A stretch of DNA of 64,000 nt, taken from Pandoraea oxalativorans (GTDB lineage Bacteria > Pseudomonadota > Gammaproteobacteria > Burkholderiales > Burkholderiaceae). Shown here one piece after another: positions 35,839 through 44,769 of the stretch (position 1 is its first letter; each line of letters starts with the position of its first letter). The translations under genes and the position numbers were made by a program. The stretch is taken from positions 372,001 through 436,000 of the forward strand of contig NZ_CP011253.3 of the NCBI RefSeq assembly GCF_000972785.3. Reading direction: 5' to 3'. The notes under the pieces are model-generated. The model worked only from the letters and a program-made list of their open reading frames with translations. It did not search any database and was not told the origin of the DNA.

Positions 35839-37857
35839 TCAAGCGCCGTCCGCGCTTTCGTCCCCGTTCGCAAGCGGCAACTTCGGCGCGTCGGGAGACG
35901 CCAGTCTGCTGGACGCATTCGATGTCACCGGCGATCCGCCCGTAGTTGACTTTCTCCACACCGTCGCGGCGATCCCCCGGCTCGCCAGACTTCCCTGTCG
36001 GCTTGTCCCGGTGCGGCGCGACCCGAGCGGACGCGTGAGCGAGACGCGGTAGGCCTCGCCCGGCCGATGTCCGAAGTCGGCAAACGCCGCGTCGAGCACG
36101 CGCCGCGTTTCCTGCGGATCTTTCGATAACGCAAAGCCGACCGCTTTCACCCGACTCCAGGGATCGAGCAGAAGCGTCGTGTCGTGCGCATTCATGATGA
36201 GTCCCGCAAAAGTGTTGCCGGAGATGCCATCGACGCCAGGGCCTTCGAATTGGACGGGTGTTGCGAGTTTAAGGGCATCGATCAGTGCTTCGGATTCCGT
36301 ATAAAGAACGAGCGAATGAGGCGAGCGCCCTTTCGGATGGACGGTAATCATGCGGATGCAATCGCCATGAACGCCGTTTTCGATCAGGAAGTGAAAAAGA
36401 ATCTCGGCATTCTCCTGACCCAATGCGTTCGTGCCCGGATTCATACGGGAATGACTCGCTGTGATGACCGCGGCGAGTCGTTGCTGTTCGTAGAGGGGCG
36501 TGTCGGGCGGAACGTGTTCGAGGGCGATGCGGACCGCCTCCCGATTCGGAATAATCGAGTAGTCGCGATAGTGCCGGAGATTCGGCGGGTTGGAACGCAG
36601 TAGCTCCATGCGTGACACGTCGTTGTAGGCCAGGAGAATAGCGCTCCGGGCGCCGTTGTTTCGCAGATGACCGAGCACCGAGTCGACTTCGTGGCGGCTC
36701 GTGGCGATGCTGTCGGGCGTCGTAACACGGCGGTTTGCGCAATCGCCACCGCATATTCGCAACGCCTCATGCGCGCCCCGGAGATCGAGTTCCGGGTTGG
36801 ACACGGCGGGCATCTCGTCAGACACCCTGCCAGGCGAGGCGTCCGGCGCGGGGGCGCTTCTACCCGCCTCGTCGACGATGCGCTCCATATCGGTCGCCGC
36901 CACTTTCTTCTCGATGTCCTTCAAAGACTTCTCGGACGATTCGATGTGGACGGCGGGGGCCACCGCCCCGGGCTTGTCCAATGTCGCCTGCGCTGCCTTC
37001 TCACGCGCGGTGTTGACGCGCGGGTGCGCCAGTACCCGAGGATCGGTGCTCTGCACAATGGAAATGATGCGATCCGCCGTGATGGACTTGCCGTCGATAC
37101 CGTCGGCCACGGCTTCTGCCACCTCCGAGGGAACACGCGACATCGCCACTTTGGGAATTAGGCCAGTGACCATGTCCACGAGATCGACGCGCTGCTGAAT
37201 CTCTTCGCGCATGTGCTGACCGACGGTGTTGCCTGTCAGCAGGACGTACATGTCGGCGATGGAGTCTCCGAGGTGCCGGAAAGGGGCACGTCCGGTACCC
37301 ATCGATCTCAGCACATCCTGCGGCGAATACCGATCTTTGAGTGTCATTGTTGGATCGACCGGTTCAGCGCGAACGGCGTCGCCCACGTCGCCCACGTCGC
37401 CCATGTCGCCCGGCATCGGCCGCGCCTGATCGGGCAGCACCGGCGGCGCGCAGCCGGACGCATCGCCGTGCGTTTCATCATTGCGGTGGCAACGACGCAC
37501 GCCTTTCGGCACGAAGGCGGCGACCGGGTCTACGGATGCGACGGGCGCGATCAGGTTGGCAACGAGCATGAGTGCGAAAGCGGCAGGCCAGACGGTCGGC
37601 GTGGATGGGCCTGCGGCTTTGCGTCGCGAGCGGCCTTGCATCAGCGGCGAATGGGTTTGCGACGTGTGCGAAGCATGGGATGGCGTTGCGAGCCGTGCCT
37701 GAGCGAACGCAGTACTGAAGTGCCGTTTGGTTTGCACGTTCACACCGCCGTGGATATGCGCTGATGCCTTGCGATGCTGCACGGCGTGCGAGAGCGGATA
37801 AGTGGGCGCAAACGCGGGCGCGACGGAGGTGGCGCGACGATACGAGGCATAAGGCAT
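35839..37857 (-). CDS. Paralogue 1 of tandem exported-effector family, active-site Cys replaced by Gly
   Basis: A 672-residue protein, fourth in transcription order. It has a basic N-terminus, a hydrophobic stretch at about 90-108 (WPAAFALMLVANLIAPVAS), and the shared helical modules (YSPQDVLRS; LVDMVTGLIPKVAMSRVPSE). The middle beta-rich module of the other copies is missing; only ALRICGGDCANRR remains. The C-terminal domain has ALGQENAEILFHFLIENGV, SPHSLVLYTES and LLLDPWSR. The would-be Cys is G480 (GGT, one base from TGT); H514 and D565 are kept. If the family is enzymatic, this copy is dead and may be a regulator or decoy. The start is 40 bases after the next gene's stop. Confidence 0.8.
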   Translation of the reverse strand: MPYASYRRATSVAPAFAPTYPLSHAVQHRKASAHIHGGVNVQTKRHFSTAFAQARLATPSHASHTSQTHSPLMQGRSRRKAAGPSTPTVWPAAFALMLVANLIAPVASVDPVAAFVPKGVRRCHRNDETHGDASGCAPPVLPDQARPMPGDMGDVGDVGDAVRAEPVDPTMTLKDRYSPQDVLRSMGTGRAPFRHLGDSIADMYVLLTGNTVGQHMREEIQQRVDLVDMVTGLIPKVAMSRVPSEVAEAVADGIDGKSITADRIISIVQSTDPRVLAHPRVNTAREKAAQATLDKPGAVAPAVHIESSEKSLKDIEKKVAATDMERIVDEAGRSAPAPDASPGRVSDEMPAVSNPELDLRGAHEALRICGGDCANRRVTTPDSIATSRHEVDSVLGHLRNNGARSAILLAYNDVSRMELLRSNPPNLRHYRDYSIIPNREAVRIALEHVPPDTPLYEQQRLAAVITASHSRMNPGTNALGQENAEILFHFLIENGVHGDCIRMITVHPKGRSPHSLVLYTESEALIDALKLATPVQFEGPGVDGISGNTFAGLIMNAHDTTLLLDPWSRVKAVGFALSKDPQETRRVLDAAFADFGHRPGEAYRVSLTRPLGSRRTGTSRQGSLASRGIAATVWRKSTTGGSPVTSNASSRLASPDAPKLPLANGDESADGA

Positions 37858-37897
37858 AGCAACTTCTCCGGATGAAGACGATCATGCGAGCGATGTG

Positions 37898-39949
37898 TCA
37901 GTCGGCTTGTGGTGCAGGTTCGGGCGATTCACGCCCGGACGGCTCGAGATCTCCCGGCACGGACGCACGACGCCGTCCCGCCGCAGGCCGAACCGAGGCG
38001 CTCAGGCGAGGGCTCGAGGACGACAGCGAACTTCGCGAAGTTCCGGCGCTGCCGGCACTGCCCAGACTGGACTGACTGCCGGGCGGGCTTCGGCGTGACG
38101 CGAGCGGACGCGTGACCGACACCGTGTAGGGACTACCGGTGCGATGGCCGATATCGGCGAAGGCCACATCCAGTATGTCGACGACATCCTGCGGTTCGTC
38201 GGCCCACACGAACGAGACGGCCTTGTTGCGGCTCCACGGGTCGAGCAGCAGGGTCGTGTCGCGCGTCATGTAGGCGGCCCACGCAAACTGTCCCGAAGAG
38301 AGACCGTCCGGAAGCAGGCTCTCGCGAAGGCGTGGCGTCGACGCGTCGAGCATGTCGATGAAGCGGTGCGACTCCGTGAAGAGCACCATCACGTGCGGCG
38401 AGCGATTCTTCGGCTGGACAGTGATCATGCGTAGCTGGTCGCTGCTGACCCCGTCCTGAAGCAGGAAATGAAAGAGAATCTCCGCGTTCTCCTGACAGAA
38501 CGCTTCGGCGAAGGGGTGTGAGTAGTAGTACCGCGCCGTGGCTTCGGCAGTCAGACACTGCTGCTTGACGAGCGGTAAGCGCTGGTCGATGTCGCGCATC
38601 GCGACGCGCAGGGCAGCGCGGTGATCGATGATCGAGTTGTCGCGTATCGCGCGCAAATCGGGGCGATTCGAGCGCAGCAGATGCAGGCGGCTCAGATCCG
38701 CGAAGGCGTTATGAATCGCTTCCTGTGCGCCTTCGTCGGTGACATGCATGGTCGCAGTGAAGATGCTATCGAAGCTTGTGGCGATGCTGTCGGGACTGAT
38801 CGGTCGGCTAGGTCCGCACCCGCCGCCGCATACGCGCAACGGCTCATGCGCACGCCACCGATCTGTGACCGGATCATAAGTCACAGGCACCTGCGCCCGC
38901 GTTTGACGAGGCGCATCGATGAGCCAGTGATCGCCACTGAGGCCCTGCGAGATGCGGTAGTAACCGGCTTCGCCGCGCAGATAACGATGACCACCGACGA
39001 AGACGAGACGTGTCGCTTTCTCCGTGGGCAACTCGGCCTGCGTGAATGTTTGCTCGTAGCCGTCGAGATGGTCGAATTCACCCCGGATAGCGAAGCGGCT
39101 CACAGGCCGTTCTGCGGCCAGGTTGTCCGGCAATGTTATGGCCCCGATGCGCTCGTCCTTCGGGATTTGCCACAGGTGGGTTTTCGGCGGACGACGCCCG
39201 CGCAACTTAGCGGCCCGCCTCGGGGGGGCGAGTTCAGGGGCGGCAGGCGAGCCGCTACCTCGTGGGGACGCGAACTGCGCCAGTCCGATGATCCGGTCAA
39301 TGGACGGCGGTTTGCCGTCGATGCTGTCCACGGCGATATCGGAGACCTCCGCCGGTAGCCGCAGCATCTGCACTTCGGGAATAAGGCCGGAGGTGATGTC
39401 GATGGCCGTCCCCCACGTCTTGACGATTTCGCGCGTCTCGCGCGGGACCTCGCGGCCGGTGACGAGCGAATAAGCGTCGGTCATCGATTCACCGGTACTT
39501 GCGAACGGCGTTCGTGCGGCCGCAACGGCTCGGAGGACATCGACCGGCGAGTACTGCGACTTGACCTGAACCTGCGGCACAGGCTGGGCGACGACCTCGT
39601 CGGGCCGAGGCGCGCCGTGGAAATCGTCACGACCGTCCGGTGCCAGAGCACGCTCGGAGGGGTTACGAAATTCCCGCGGCAGCGATGCCGATGCCGACGC
39701 CGAAGCGTATGCCGACGCGGACGTGACGAAGTTCGTCACCAGAAGGATCGCAAACGCGGCGGGCCATGATGTGCTGCCGGATTGGCGCGATGAAGCATGC
39801 GTTTCGACGGCGTCGTCGGATGCCCGCGCGATTCGAGCGCGGCGAAAGGCACAGGGAAAGGTGCCGTCATCGCGTTTGCGCATCATGGTTTGCGATGGGC
39901 CGTAGCACGGCGTCGTGCGGACCGCGCGCCGGTGGGTTGTCAAGGACAC
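37898..39949 (-). CDS. Paralogue 2 of tandem exported-effector family, putative Cys-His-Asp enzyme
   Basis: A 683-residue protein with a GTG start at 39949 (GGAG 8 bases before). Hydrophobic stretch at 62-80 (WPAAFAILLVTNFVTSASA) after a basic N-terminus. Then helical modules (SPVDVLRAVAAA; TSGLIPEVQMLRLPAE), a beta-rich module near 290-370 (YLRGEAGYYRI, HWLIDAPR, VPVTYDPVTDRW, LRVCGGGCGPSR) and the C-terminal domain AFCQENAEILFHFLLQDGV, SPHVMVLFTES, TTLLLDPWSR. The proposed triad is C485, H519, D570. A Ser-rich tail follows. No named family is recognised. It lies 58 bases after paralogue 3 and probably in one operon. Confidence 0.82.
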   Translation of the reverse strand: MSLTTHRRAVRTTPCYGPSQTMMRKRDDGTFPCAFRRARIARASDDAVETHASSRQSGSTSWPAAFAILLVTNFVTSASAYASASASASLPREFRNPSERALAPDGRDDFHGAPRPDEVVAQPVPQVQVKSQYSPVDVLRAVAAARTPFASTGESMTDAYSLVTGREVPRETREIVKTWGTAIDITSGLIPEVQMLRLPAEVSDIAVDSIDGKPPSIDRIIGLAQFASPRGSGSPAAPELAPPRRAAKLRGRRPPKTHLWQIPKDERIGAITLPDNLAAERPVSRFAIRGEFDHLDGYEQTFTQAELPTEKATRLVFVGGHRYLRGEAGYYRISQGLSGDHWLIDAPRQTRAQVPVTYDPVTDRWRAHEPLRVCGGGCGPSRPISPDSIATSFDSIFTATMHVTDEGAQEAIHNAFADLSRLHLLRSNRPDLRAIRDNSIIDHRAALRVAMRDIDQRLPLVKQQCLTAEATARYYYSHPFAEAFCQENAEILFHFLLQDGVSSDQLRMITVQPKNRSPHVMVLFTESHRFIDMLDASTPRLRESLLPDGLSSGQFAWAAYMTRDTTLLLDPWSRNKAVSFVWADEPQDVVDILDVAFADIGHRTGSPYTVSVTRPLASRRSPPGSQSSLGSAGSAGTSRSSLSSSSPRLSASVRPAAGRRRASVPGDLEPSGRESPEPAPQAD

Positions 39950-40007
39950 GGCGAGATCTCCGAAGGCAATGCTGCGTTAATGACGTTCTCGATATCGACG
40001 ACCGGCG

Positions 40008-42161
40008 CTACACTGCGCTCCCCCCGGCCCCCCCGGTTCCGGGCATACGAACCGAGACGTTTGAGCCGCTGGCCGAACTCCCGGACCCGCCGAACGAGCC
40101 GCTGCTGCCTGCACTCCCAAGACTGCTCGCGCTGCCCCGGCGCTGCCCCAGCGGCCGATTGATGGAGACCCAGTAAATGTTGCCCGGCCGATGGCCGATC
40201 TCGATGAGTGCGTCGTCGAGCGCATCGACCATCGCGAGCGAGTGCGTGGCGTGGGCGAACGATGTGGCGCGAGACCGGCTCCACGGATCGAGAAGCACCG
40301 TGGAGTCGCGGGCTTCGTAAGCTTCGCGCGCGAAGAGCATATCGATGAGGCCTTCGGGCCCCACGTTGAGTGGCGGATGCGGTGTTGCCTCCTCAAGCAG
40401 ACGGATCAGGCGCTCCGATTCCGTGTACAACACCATCACATGCGGCGGCCGGTTCTTGGGCTTGATCGTGATCATGCGAAGGTTCTCGAGGGGTACCTGG
40501 TTCGCCAGCAGGAAGTGGAAAAGGATCTCCGCGTTTTCCTGACAGAACGCCTCGGCGTAGGGGTTCCATATGTAGTGCAGCGCGGTGATCTGCGCCGCCT
40601 GTTCTTGCTGCTTGAGCAATGGGAGGCTTGGCTTAATCCGCTTCATCGATGAGCGCAGAGCCAGTCGGTGATCAACGATCGAGTTGTCGCGCATCGCCCG
40701 AAGGTCCGGACGATTGCTGCGCGTCAGATGCAGACCGGCGAGATCGTCGAACGCGTAGATGATTGCATCACGCACGTTTTCGTTATGCAGATGGGCGACG
40801 GCGTCTCTGACCCTGTCCCGATCGAGCGTAATGCTGTCGGGGGTCGCTTCGCGGCTTGGCCCGCAACCGCCGCCGCAAAGCCGCAGCGGCGCTTCCGCTC
40901 GCCAGCGTCCGGTGGCGGCATCGAAGTGTAATGGCACCAGCGCAGCACGACCGCTGCCCGGCGGTGCCGAGACGAGCCAATGGTCGAGGCTCTGGCCACG
41001 GGTCGCACGGTAGTAGCCCGCCGCGCCACGCAGATAGAGGCGACCGTCGATCATGACGATCCGACGCTGTGGATCGGCCGGTGTCTTGTCGGGGGCAAGC
41101 GACTGCACATAGCCATCCAGATGTTGCGCCTCGCCTTCGATATGCCAATCGTGCGCCAAGTACGGCGTGTCGTGAGAGGGGCCACGGACAATGGATGCTT
41201 TAGCGAACGCCATGTCCTCCTCCAGCGCGACCGCATGGCGTTCGCTCTCTGCGTCGATCCGTGCTTCGTGTCGGCGCCACGCGATGGCGTCGGGTTGTGC
41301 GGCCGCCGAAGGGCGCGATGCCCTGGCATGCCCTTTGCGTCGGGATACCTGTTGCCACTTTTCGTGGAGCATTGCGTTGACGTCCGGCGGCTTTCGGATA
41401 GCGCCCCGGCTTGCAAAATTGTGCGAGTCAGACGCCTGAATCATGTGGATCAACCGCTCTGGTGCCACCGATCGGCCTTCCATGCGATCCGCGGCAATGC
41501 CTGCGGCATCGCCCGGGATTCTCGATATCCCGACGTCAGGCACCAATCCAGTGGCGAAGTCGAGCGCCTCGGTCCATTGGCCGACCGTCTTGCGCGTGTC
41601 GATGCGGACTTCCTCGCCGGTGACGAGCGTATACATCTGAAGCAACGAATCACCCGTATGTCGGAAGGGCTCGCTCGACGCCGCGACGGCGTGCAGGAAT
41701 TCCGGCAGCGTGTAGTTCGACTTGATAGCGGGCATCTTTACGGGACGTACGGCCACGACGTCGGGCGCTTGGCCTGGCATGGGTAAATCACCCGAATTCC
41801 CTCCGGTGGAAATCTGGGGCGAGCCGCCGTCGATGCGAGGGTCCGCTGGGGGGGATTTGTGCATTGACGCGCCCCACGGGACGGCGCTTCTTGCGGGTGG
41901 CGTCAGATTGGCGACGAAGAGGATGGCGAACGCCGCGGGCCACGCACTGCAGGGGGGCGTGGCCGCGCGATGTGCGGTTCTGCGCGACGTCGGTGCACGC
42001 TCGGCGCGTGCGCAATGGAGCGCGCAAGCCGCATGGGCGTGGCGAAACGCCTTTGCGAGCGGATTGCGGGGCGCACCCCGCGTTCGCGACGATGGCTCCG
42101 AAGCGCGCAGTCCGTAGAAGGGGACGGCGCCGATGGCACGGCAATGTGATGCGTGGGACAT
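40008..42161 (-). CDS. Paralogue 3 of tandem exported-effector family, putative Cys-His-Asp enzyme
   Basis: A 717-residue protein. ATG 42161 has AGAGGA upstream. N-terminus MSHASHCRAIGAVPFYGL resembles that of paralogue 4. Hydrophobic stretch at 74-92 (WPAAFAILFVANLTPPARSA). Helical modules contain YTLPEFLHAVAASSEPFRHT and DFATGLVPDVGISRIPGD. The beta-rich module (YLRGAAGYYRA, HWLVSAPPG, LRLCGGGCGPSR) spans about 345-435. The C-terminal domain gives C540, H574, D625 in AFCQENAEILFHFLLANQV, PPHVMVLYTES and TVLLDPWSR. The tail is a Gly/Ser repeat. Spacing between the triad residues is identical to the other copies. Substrate and partner are unknown. Confidence 0.82.
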   Translation of the reverse strand: MSHASHCRAIGAVPFYGLRASEPSSRTRGAPRNPLAKAFRHAHAACALHCARAERAPTSRRTAHRAATPPCSAWPAAFAILFVANLTPPARSAVPWGASMHKSPPADPRIDGGSPQISTGGNSGDLPMPGQAPDVVAVRPVKMPAIKSNYTLPEFLHAVAASSEPFRHTGDSLLQMYTLVTGEEVRIDTRKTVGQWTEALDFATGLVPDVGISRIPGDAAGIAADRMEGRSVAPERLIHMIQASDSHNFASRGAIRKPPDVNAMLHEKWQQVSRRKGHARASRPSAAAQPDAIAWRRHEARIDAESERHAVALEEDMAFAKASIVRGPSHDTPYLAHDWHIEGEAQHLDGYVQSLAPDKTPADPQRRIVMIDGRLYLRGAAGYYRATRGQSLDHWLVSAPPGSGRAALVPLHFDAATGRWRAEAPLRLCGGGCGPSREATPDSITLDRDRVRDAVAHLHNENVRDAIIYAFDDLAGLHLTRSNRPDLRAMRDNSIVDHRLALRSSMKRIKPSLPLLKQQEQAAQITALHYIWNPYAEAFCQENAEILFHFLLANQVPLENLRMITIKPKNRPPHVMVLYTESERLIRLLEEATPHPPLNVGPEGLIDMLFAREAYEARDSTVLLDPWSRSRATSFAHATHSLAMVDALDDALIEIGHRPGNIYWVSINRPLGQRRGSASSLGSAGSSGSFGGSGSSASGSNVSVRMPGTGGAGGSAV

Positions 42162-42374
42162 GGCGTCCTCTCACGAAGTGACGGGCCACCGGCCACGGCG
42201 CACGTGCAGCGCCATGACGTTCCAGTGGCCCGGGAGACCAAGACTGCCATCGCACCGATGCGCCGGGCTTGCGCATCGGTCAGAGTGTCTGTCGTTTTTG
42301 GATACTCGTTATTTCGGATGGCGATATAAATGGCGGAGACCCGCGAAGCGTTTCATCCTGCCGATTCCTTCGCG

Positions 42375-44561
42375 TTACGCGGTCCTCGGGGTCAGGCTTG
42401 CAGCACTTGCGGAACTGCCGGAGCCTTTCGATCCTTGAGAGCCATGAGATCCGCCAGACCCCTGCGAACCCCGTGAGCCACGGGAGCCACTTGGACTCGG
42501 TCGCCCTGCGAGTGCGCGGTCGCGGGGGGCGGGGTAAGGGCGGGTGAGCGAGACTCTGAAGGGGTTGCCGGGACGGTGCCCCGTATCGAACAGTGCGGTA
42601 TCCAGCTCACTCATCAGTTCCTCGATGCTCTGCGCATCGACGAACGACGACGCTTTGATCCGACTCCACGGGTCGAGCAGGACAGTGACGTCTCGCGTGA
42701 GAAACAATGCGGCGGTGAAGCGTTCTGCGCTGATGCCGTCGACATAGCCTTCGACGGGTGGTTGCGGCGTCGACAGATCGAGCAGATCGATGAAATGATC
42801 CGACTCGGTGTAGAGCACCATGACGTGCGGGGGCTGACTTTTGGGTTGCACCGTCATGATGCGGATGTGGTGGCTCGGCACCCCGCGCGCGAGCAGGTAG
42901 TGAAACAGAATCTCGGCGTTCTCCTGACAGAACGCCTCTGGGCTGAGGTCGTACACGCCGGTGTCGACATAAGCGTCGTAGTGAATCGCGGTGATTTCGG
43001 CCGCTTCGCGCTGTTGCTCGAAAAGCGTCGCGTAGGGATCGAGGCGCATGAGCTGCGGGACCAGAATCTGCCGGTGGCCGACGATGGAGTTATCGCGAAA
43101 CGCACGCAGATCTTCGCGATTGGTCCGCATCAGGTGCAGGCGGCTGAGATCGCGGTAGGCGAGCTGGATGGCGTCCCGAACGTCGCGATCCGGGATGTGA
43201 CGAATCGCGTCCGCGATCTGGTTCTGGCTCATCGCAACGCTGTCGGGCGTCGAATCCCGGCTCGGACCGCACCCGCCCCCGCATAGCCGCAACGGTGTTT
43301 GCGCCTGCCATCTCCCGGTCTGCGGGTCGTACGTCACAGGCACCTGAGCGCGGGCGCCGCGCGGGGCATCGATCAACCAGTGATTGGCTTGCGATGACGC
43401 GCTCAGGCGATAGAACCCGGCCTCTCCGCCGAGATAGCGGCGAGCGTCGACGACGAACATTTGTGGATGTGACGCATCGGGGCGTGCCTCGGGCGGGAGC
43501 GCTTGTGCGTAACCCCGCAGATGCGCTTGCTCGCCGTCGATGCGCTGTTCGGTGGGGCGCGCCGGGTGGTCGTCTCGCGCGATCTCAGCCGCGTCGCCTG
43601 CGTGAGTGGCATCTGCATCCACGACGGGCATCGACTTCCCGTCCCGATCGTCGATGACCGCCGTGGCGCTTGCGTCAGGGGGTGCCTGCGCAATGACGTC
43701 ACCTTCGGGCTTGGCTTCGACGTCACTGTCGTTGTTGCCGTTGTCGTTGTCGTGATCGACTTCGCGGACCTCGTGCACCGACGCCGTTTGCTTAGCGGCC
43801 AACACCTCCGAAGCCACGAGATCCGCCGACGGCTCATCCGGGCGCACCGGCAATGGCGCGCTCAGTGTGCGTGGATCGCCCATCCGGATCAATGAGCCGA
43901 TTCGCTCGGCATTTGTCGGCTTGCCCTGCGACGCATCGGCGGCAACCTCCGCCACATGACCGCCGAGACGCGCGCTTTGTACCGATGGAATCAACGCCGT
44001 CACCATGTCGATGAAGCTGCCGACGTCCTTCACGGTTTCCAGCGTTTGCCGGTCGAGTTCTTCACCCGCGACGAGGAGGTGCATCTCGTTGATCACCCGT
44101 CCAAGATTCTGGAACGGCGCGCTCGAAGCGCCGAAGGCGCGCATCACCTGGGGCAATGAGTAGTCGGACCTGATGGCGGCGTGTGGTGCGGGAAAGCGTT
44201 GCACGTCGTCCAACGTGCCGGCGGCGTGGCGTTCGGTGTCCCGGGTGCGGGCGTCGACTGGGCGATGCTTGTCTTTGGAAAGGGGAAGCCTCGGTCCGGC
44301 GAGTGCGTGCGGCACGAGATTGGCGACGACTGTCAGCGCGAGCACCGTCTGCCAGTGGGCAGGCGGCAATGCGCTGCCCGGCGCGTTTCGGCATGGACCC
44401 TTCGCAGGGGTGGCGTGAGCGCGCGGCGAAGCGCGCGTCCCGCGAAAGTGACGCGGAAACTCATGTGCGCCGAAGCGGCTGCTCTGGCGACGGTTTGCGG
44501 TAGGGGCGAGTCTGTAGCAGGGCGCGGAACCGATCGCGCGATGGTGTGGCACATGCGGCAT
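42375..44561 (-). CDS. Paralogue 4 of tandem exported-effector family, putative Cys-His-Asp enzyme
   Basis: A 728-residue protein, first of the four in transcription order. ATG 44561 is chosen (GGAGG 7 bases before; its N-terminus MPHVPHHRAIGSAPCYRL aligns with paralogue 3). Hydrophobic stretch at 70-88 ends PHALA, like a signal-peptidase site. An acidic low-complexity insert (DHDNDNGNNDSDVEAKPEGD) lies near 270. The beta-rich module spans about 345-430 with LRLCGGGCGPSR. The C-terminal domain has C545, H579, D630 in AFCQENAEILFHYLLARGV, PPHVMVLYTES and TVLLDPWSR. The tail is a long GSRGSQGSGGSHGSQGSKGS-type repeat. The gap to paralogue 3 is 213 bases. Confidence 0.82.
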   Translation of the reverse strand: MPHVPHHRAIGSAPCYRLAPTANRRQSSRFGAHEFPRHFRGTRASPRAHATPAKGPCRNAPGSALPPAHWQTVLALTVVANLVPHALAGPRLPLSKDKHRPVDARTRDTERHAAGTLDDVQRFPAPHAAIRSDYSLPQVMRAFGASSAPFQNLGRVINEMHLLVAGEELDRQTLETVKDVGSFIDMVTALIPSVQSARLGGHVAEVAADASQGKPTNAERIGSLIRMGDPRTLSAPLPVRPDEPSADLVASEVLAAKQTASVHEVREVDHDNDNGNNDSDVEAKPEGDVIAQAPPDASATAVIDDRDGKSMPVVDADATHAGDAAEIARDDHPARPTEQRIDGEQAHLRGYAQALPPEARPDASHPQMFVVDARRYLGGEAGFYRLSASSQANHWLIDAPRGARAQVPVTYDPQTGRWQAQTPLRLCGGGCGPSRDSTPDSVAMSQNQIADAIRHIPDRDVRDAIQLAYRDLSRLHLMRTNREDLRAFRDNSIVGHRQILVPQLMRLDPYATLFEQQREAAEITAIHYDAYVDTGVYDLSPEAFCQENAEILFHYLLARGVPSHHIRIMTVQPKSQPPHVMVLYTESDHFIDLLDLSTPQPPVEGYVDGISAERFTAALFLTRDVTVLLDPWSRIKASSFVDAQSIEELMSELDTALFDTGHRPGNPFRVSLTRPYPAPRDRALAGRPSPSGSRGSRGSQGSGGSHGSQGSKGSGSSASAASLTPRTA

Positions 44562-44769
44562 GGGAAGGCCTCCGTAAACCAGATAAGGCGGGCCGTGCAT
44601 GTGTCGAAGACGACAGTCTCATGCGCCAGCCCGGGTGGAGGAGATTGCCACTGGCAGGCGCGCGGATGCTTGCGTTTCGTTGGGTCGCGTTGTCGGTTCT
44701 GCGAATTTGCGAGGGGATGCCGATGTTGTCATCCGGCGCGAGACGGAAGCGTCCTCGCGCCGTAACACT

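Noticed and set aside
44562..44769. PIP box or HrpB-type site upstream of the effector cluster
   Set aside because: I looked for TTCGC-N15-TTCGC and TTCG-N16-TTCG on the minus strand and found none, so type III secretion control is not supported from this region.
35774..44769. Toxin-immunity polymorphic system
   Set aside because: The intergenic gaps are 40, 58 and 213 bases and hold no small gene, so there is no immunity candidate apart from the Gly-coded paralogue.
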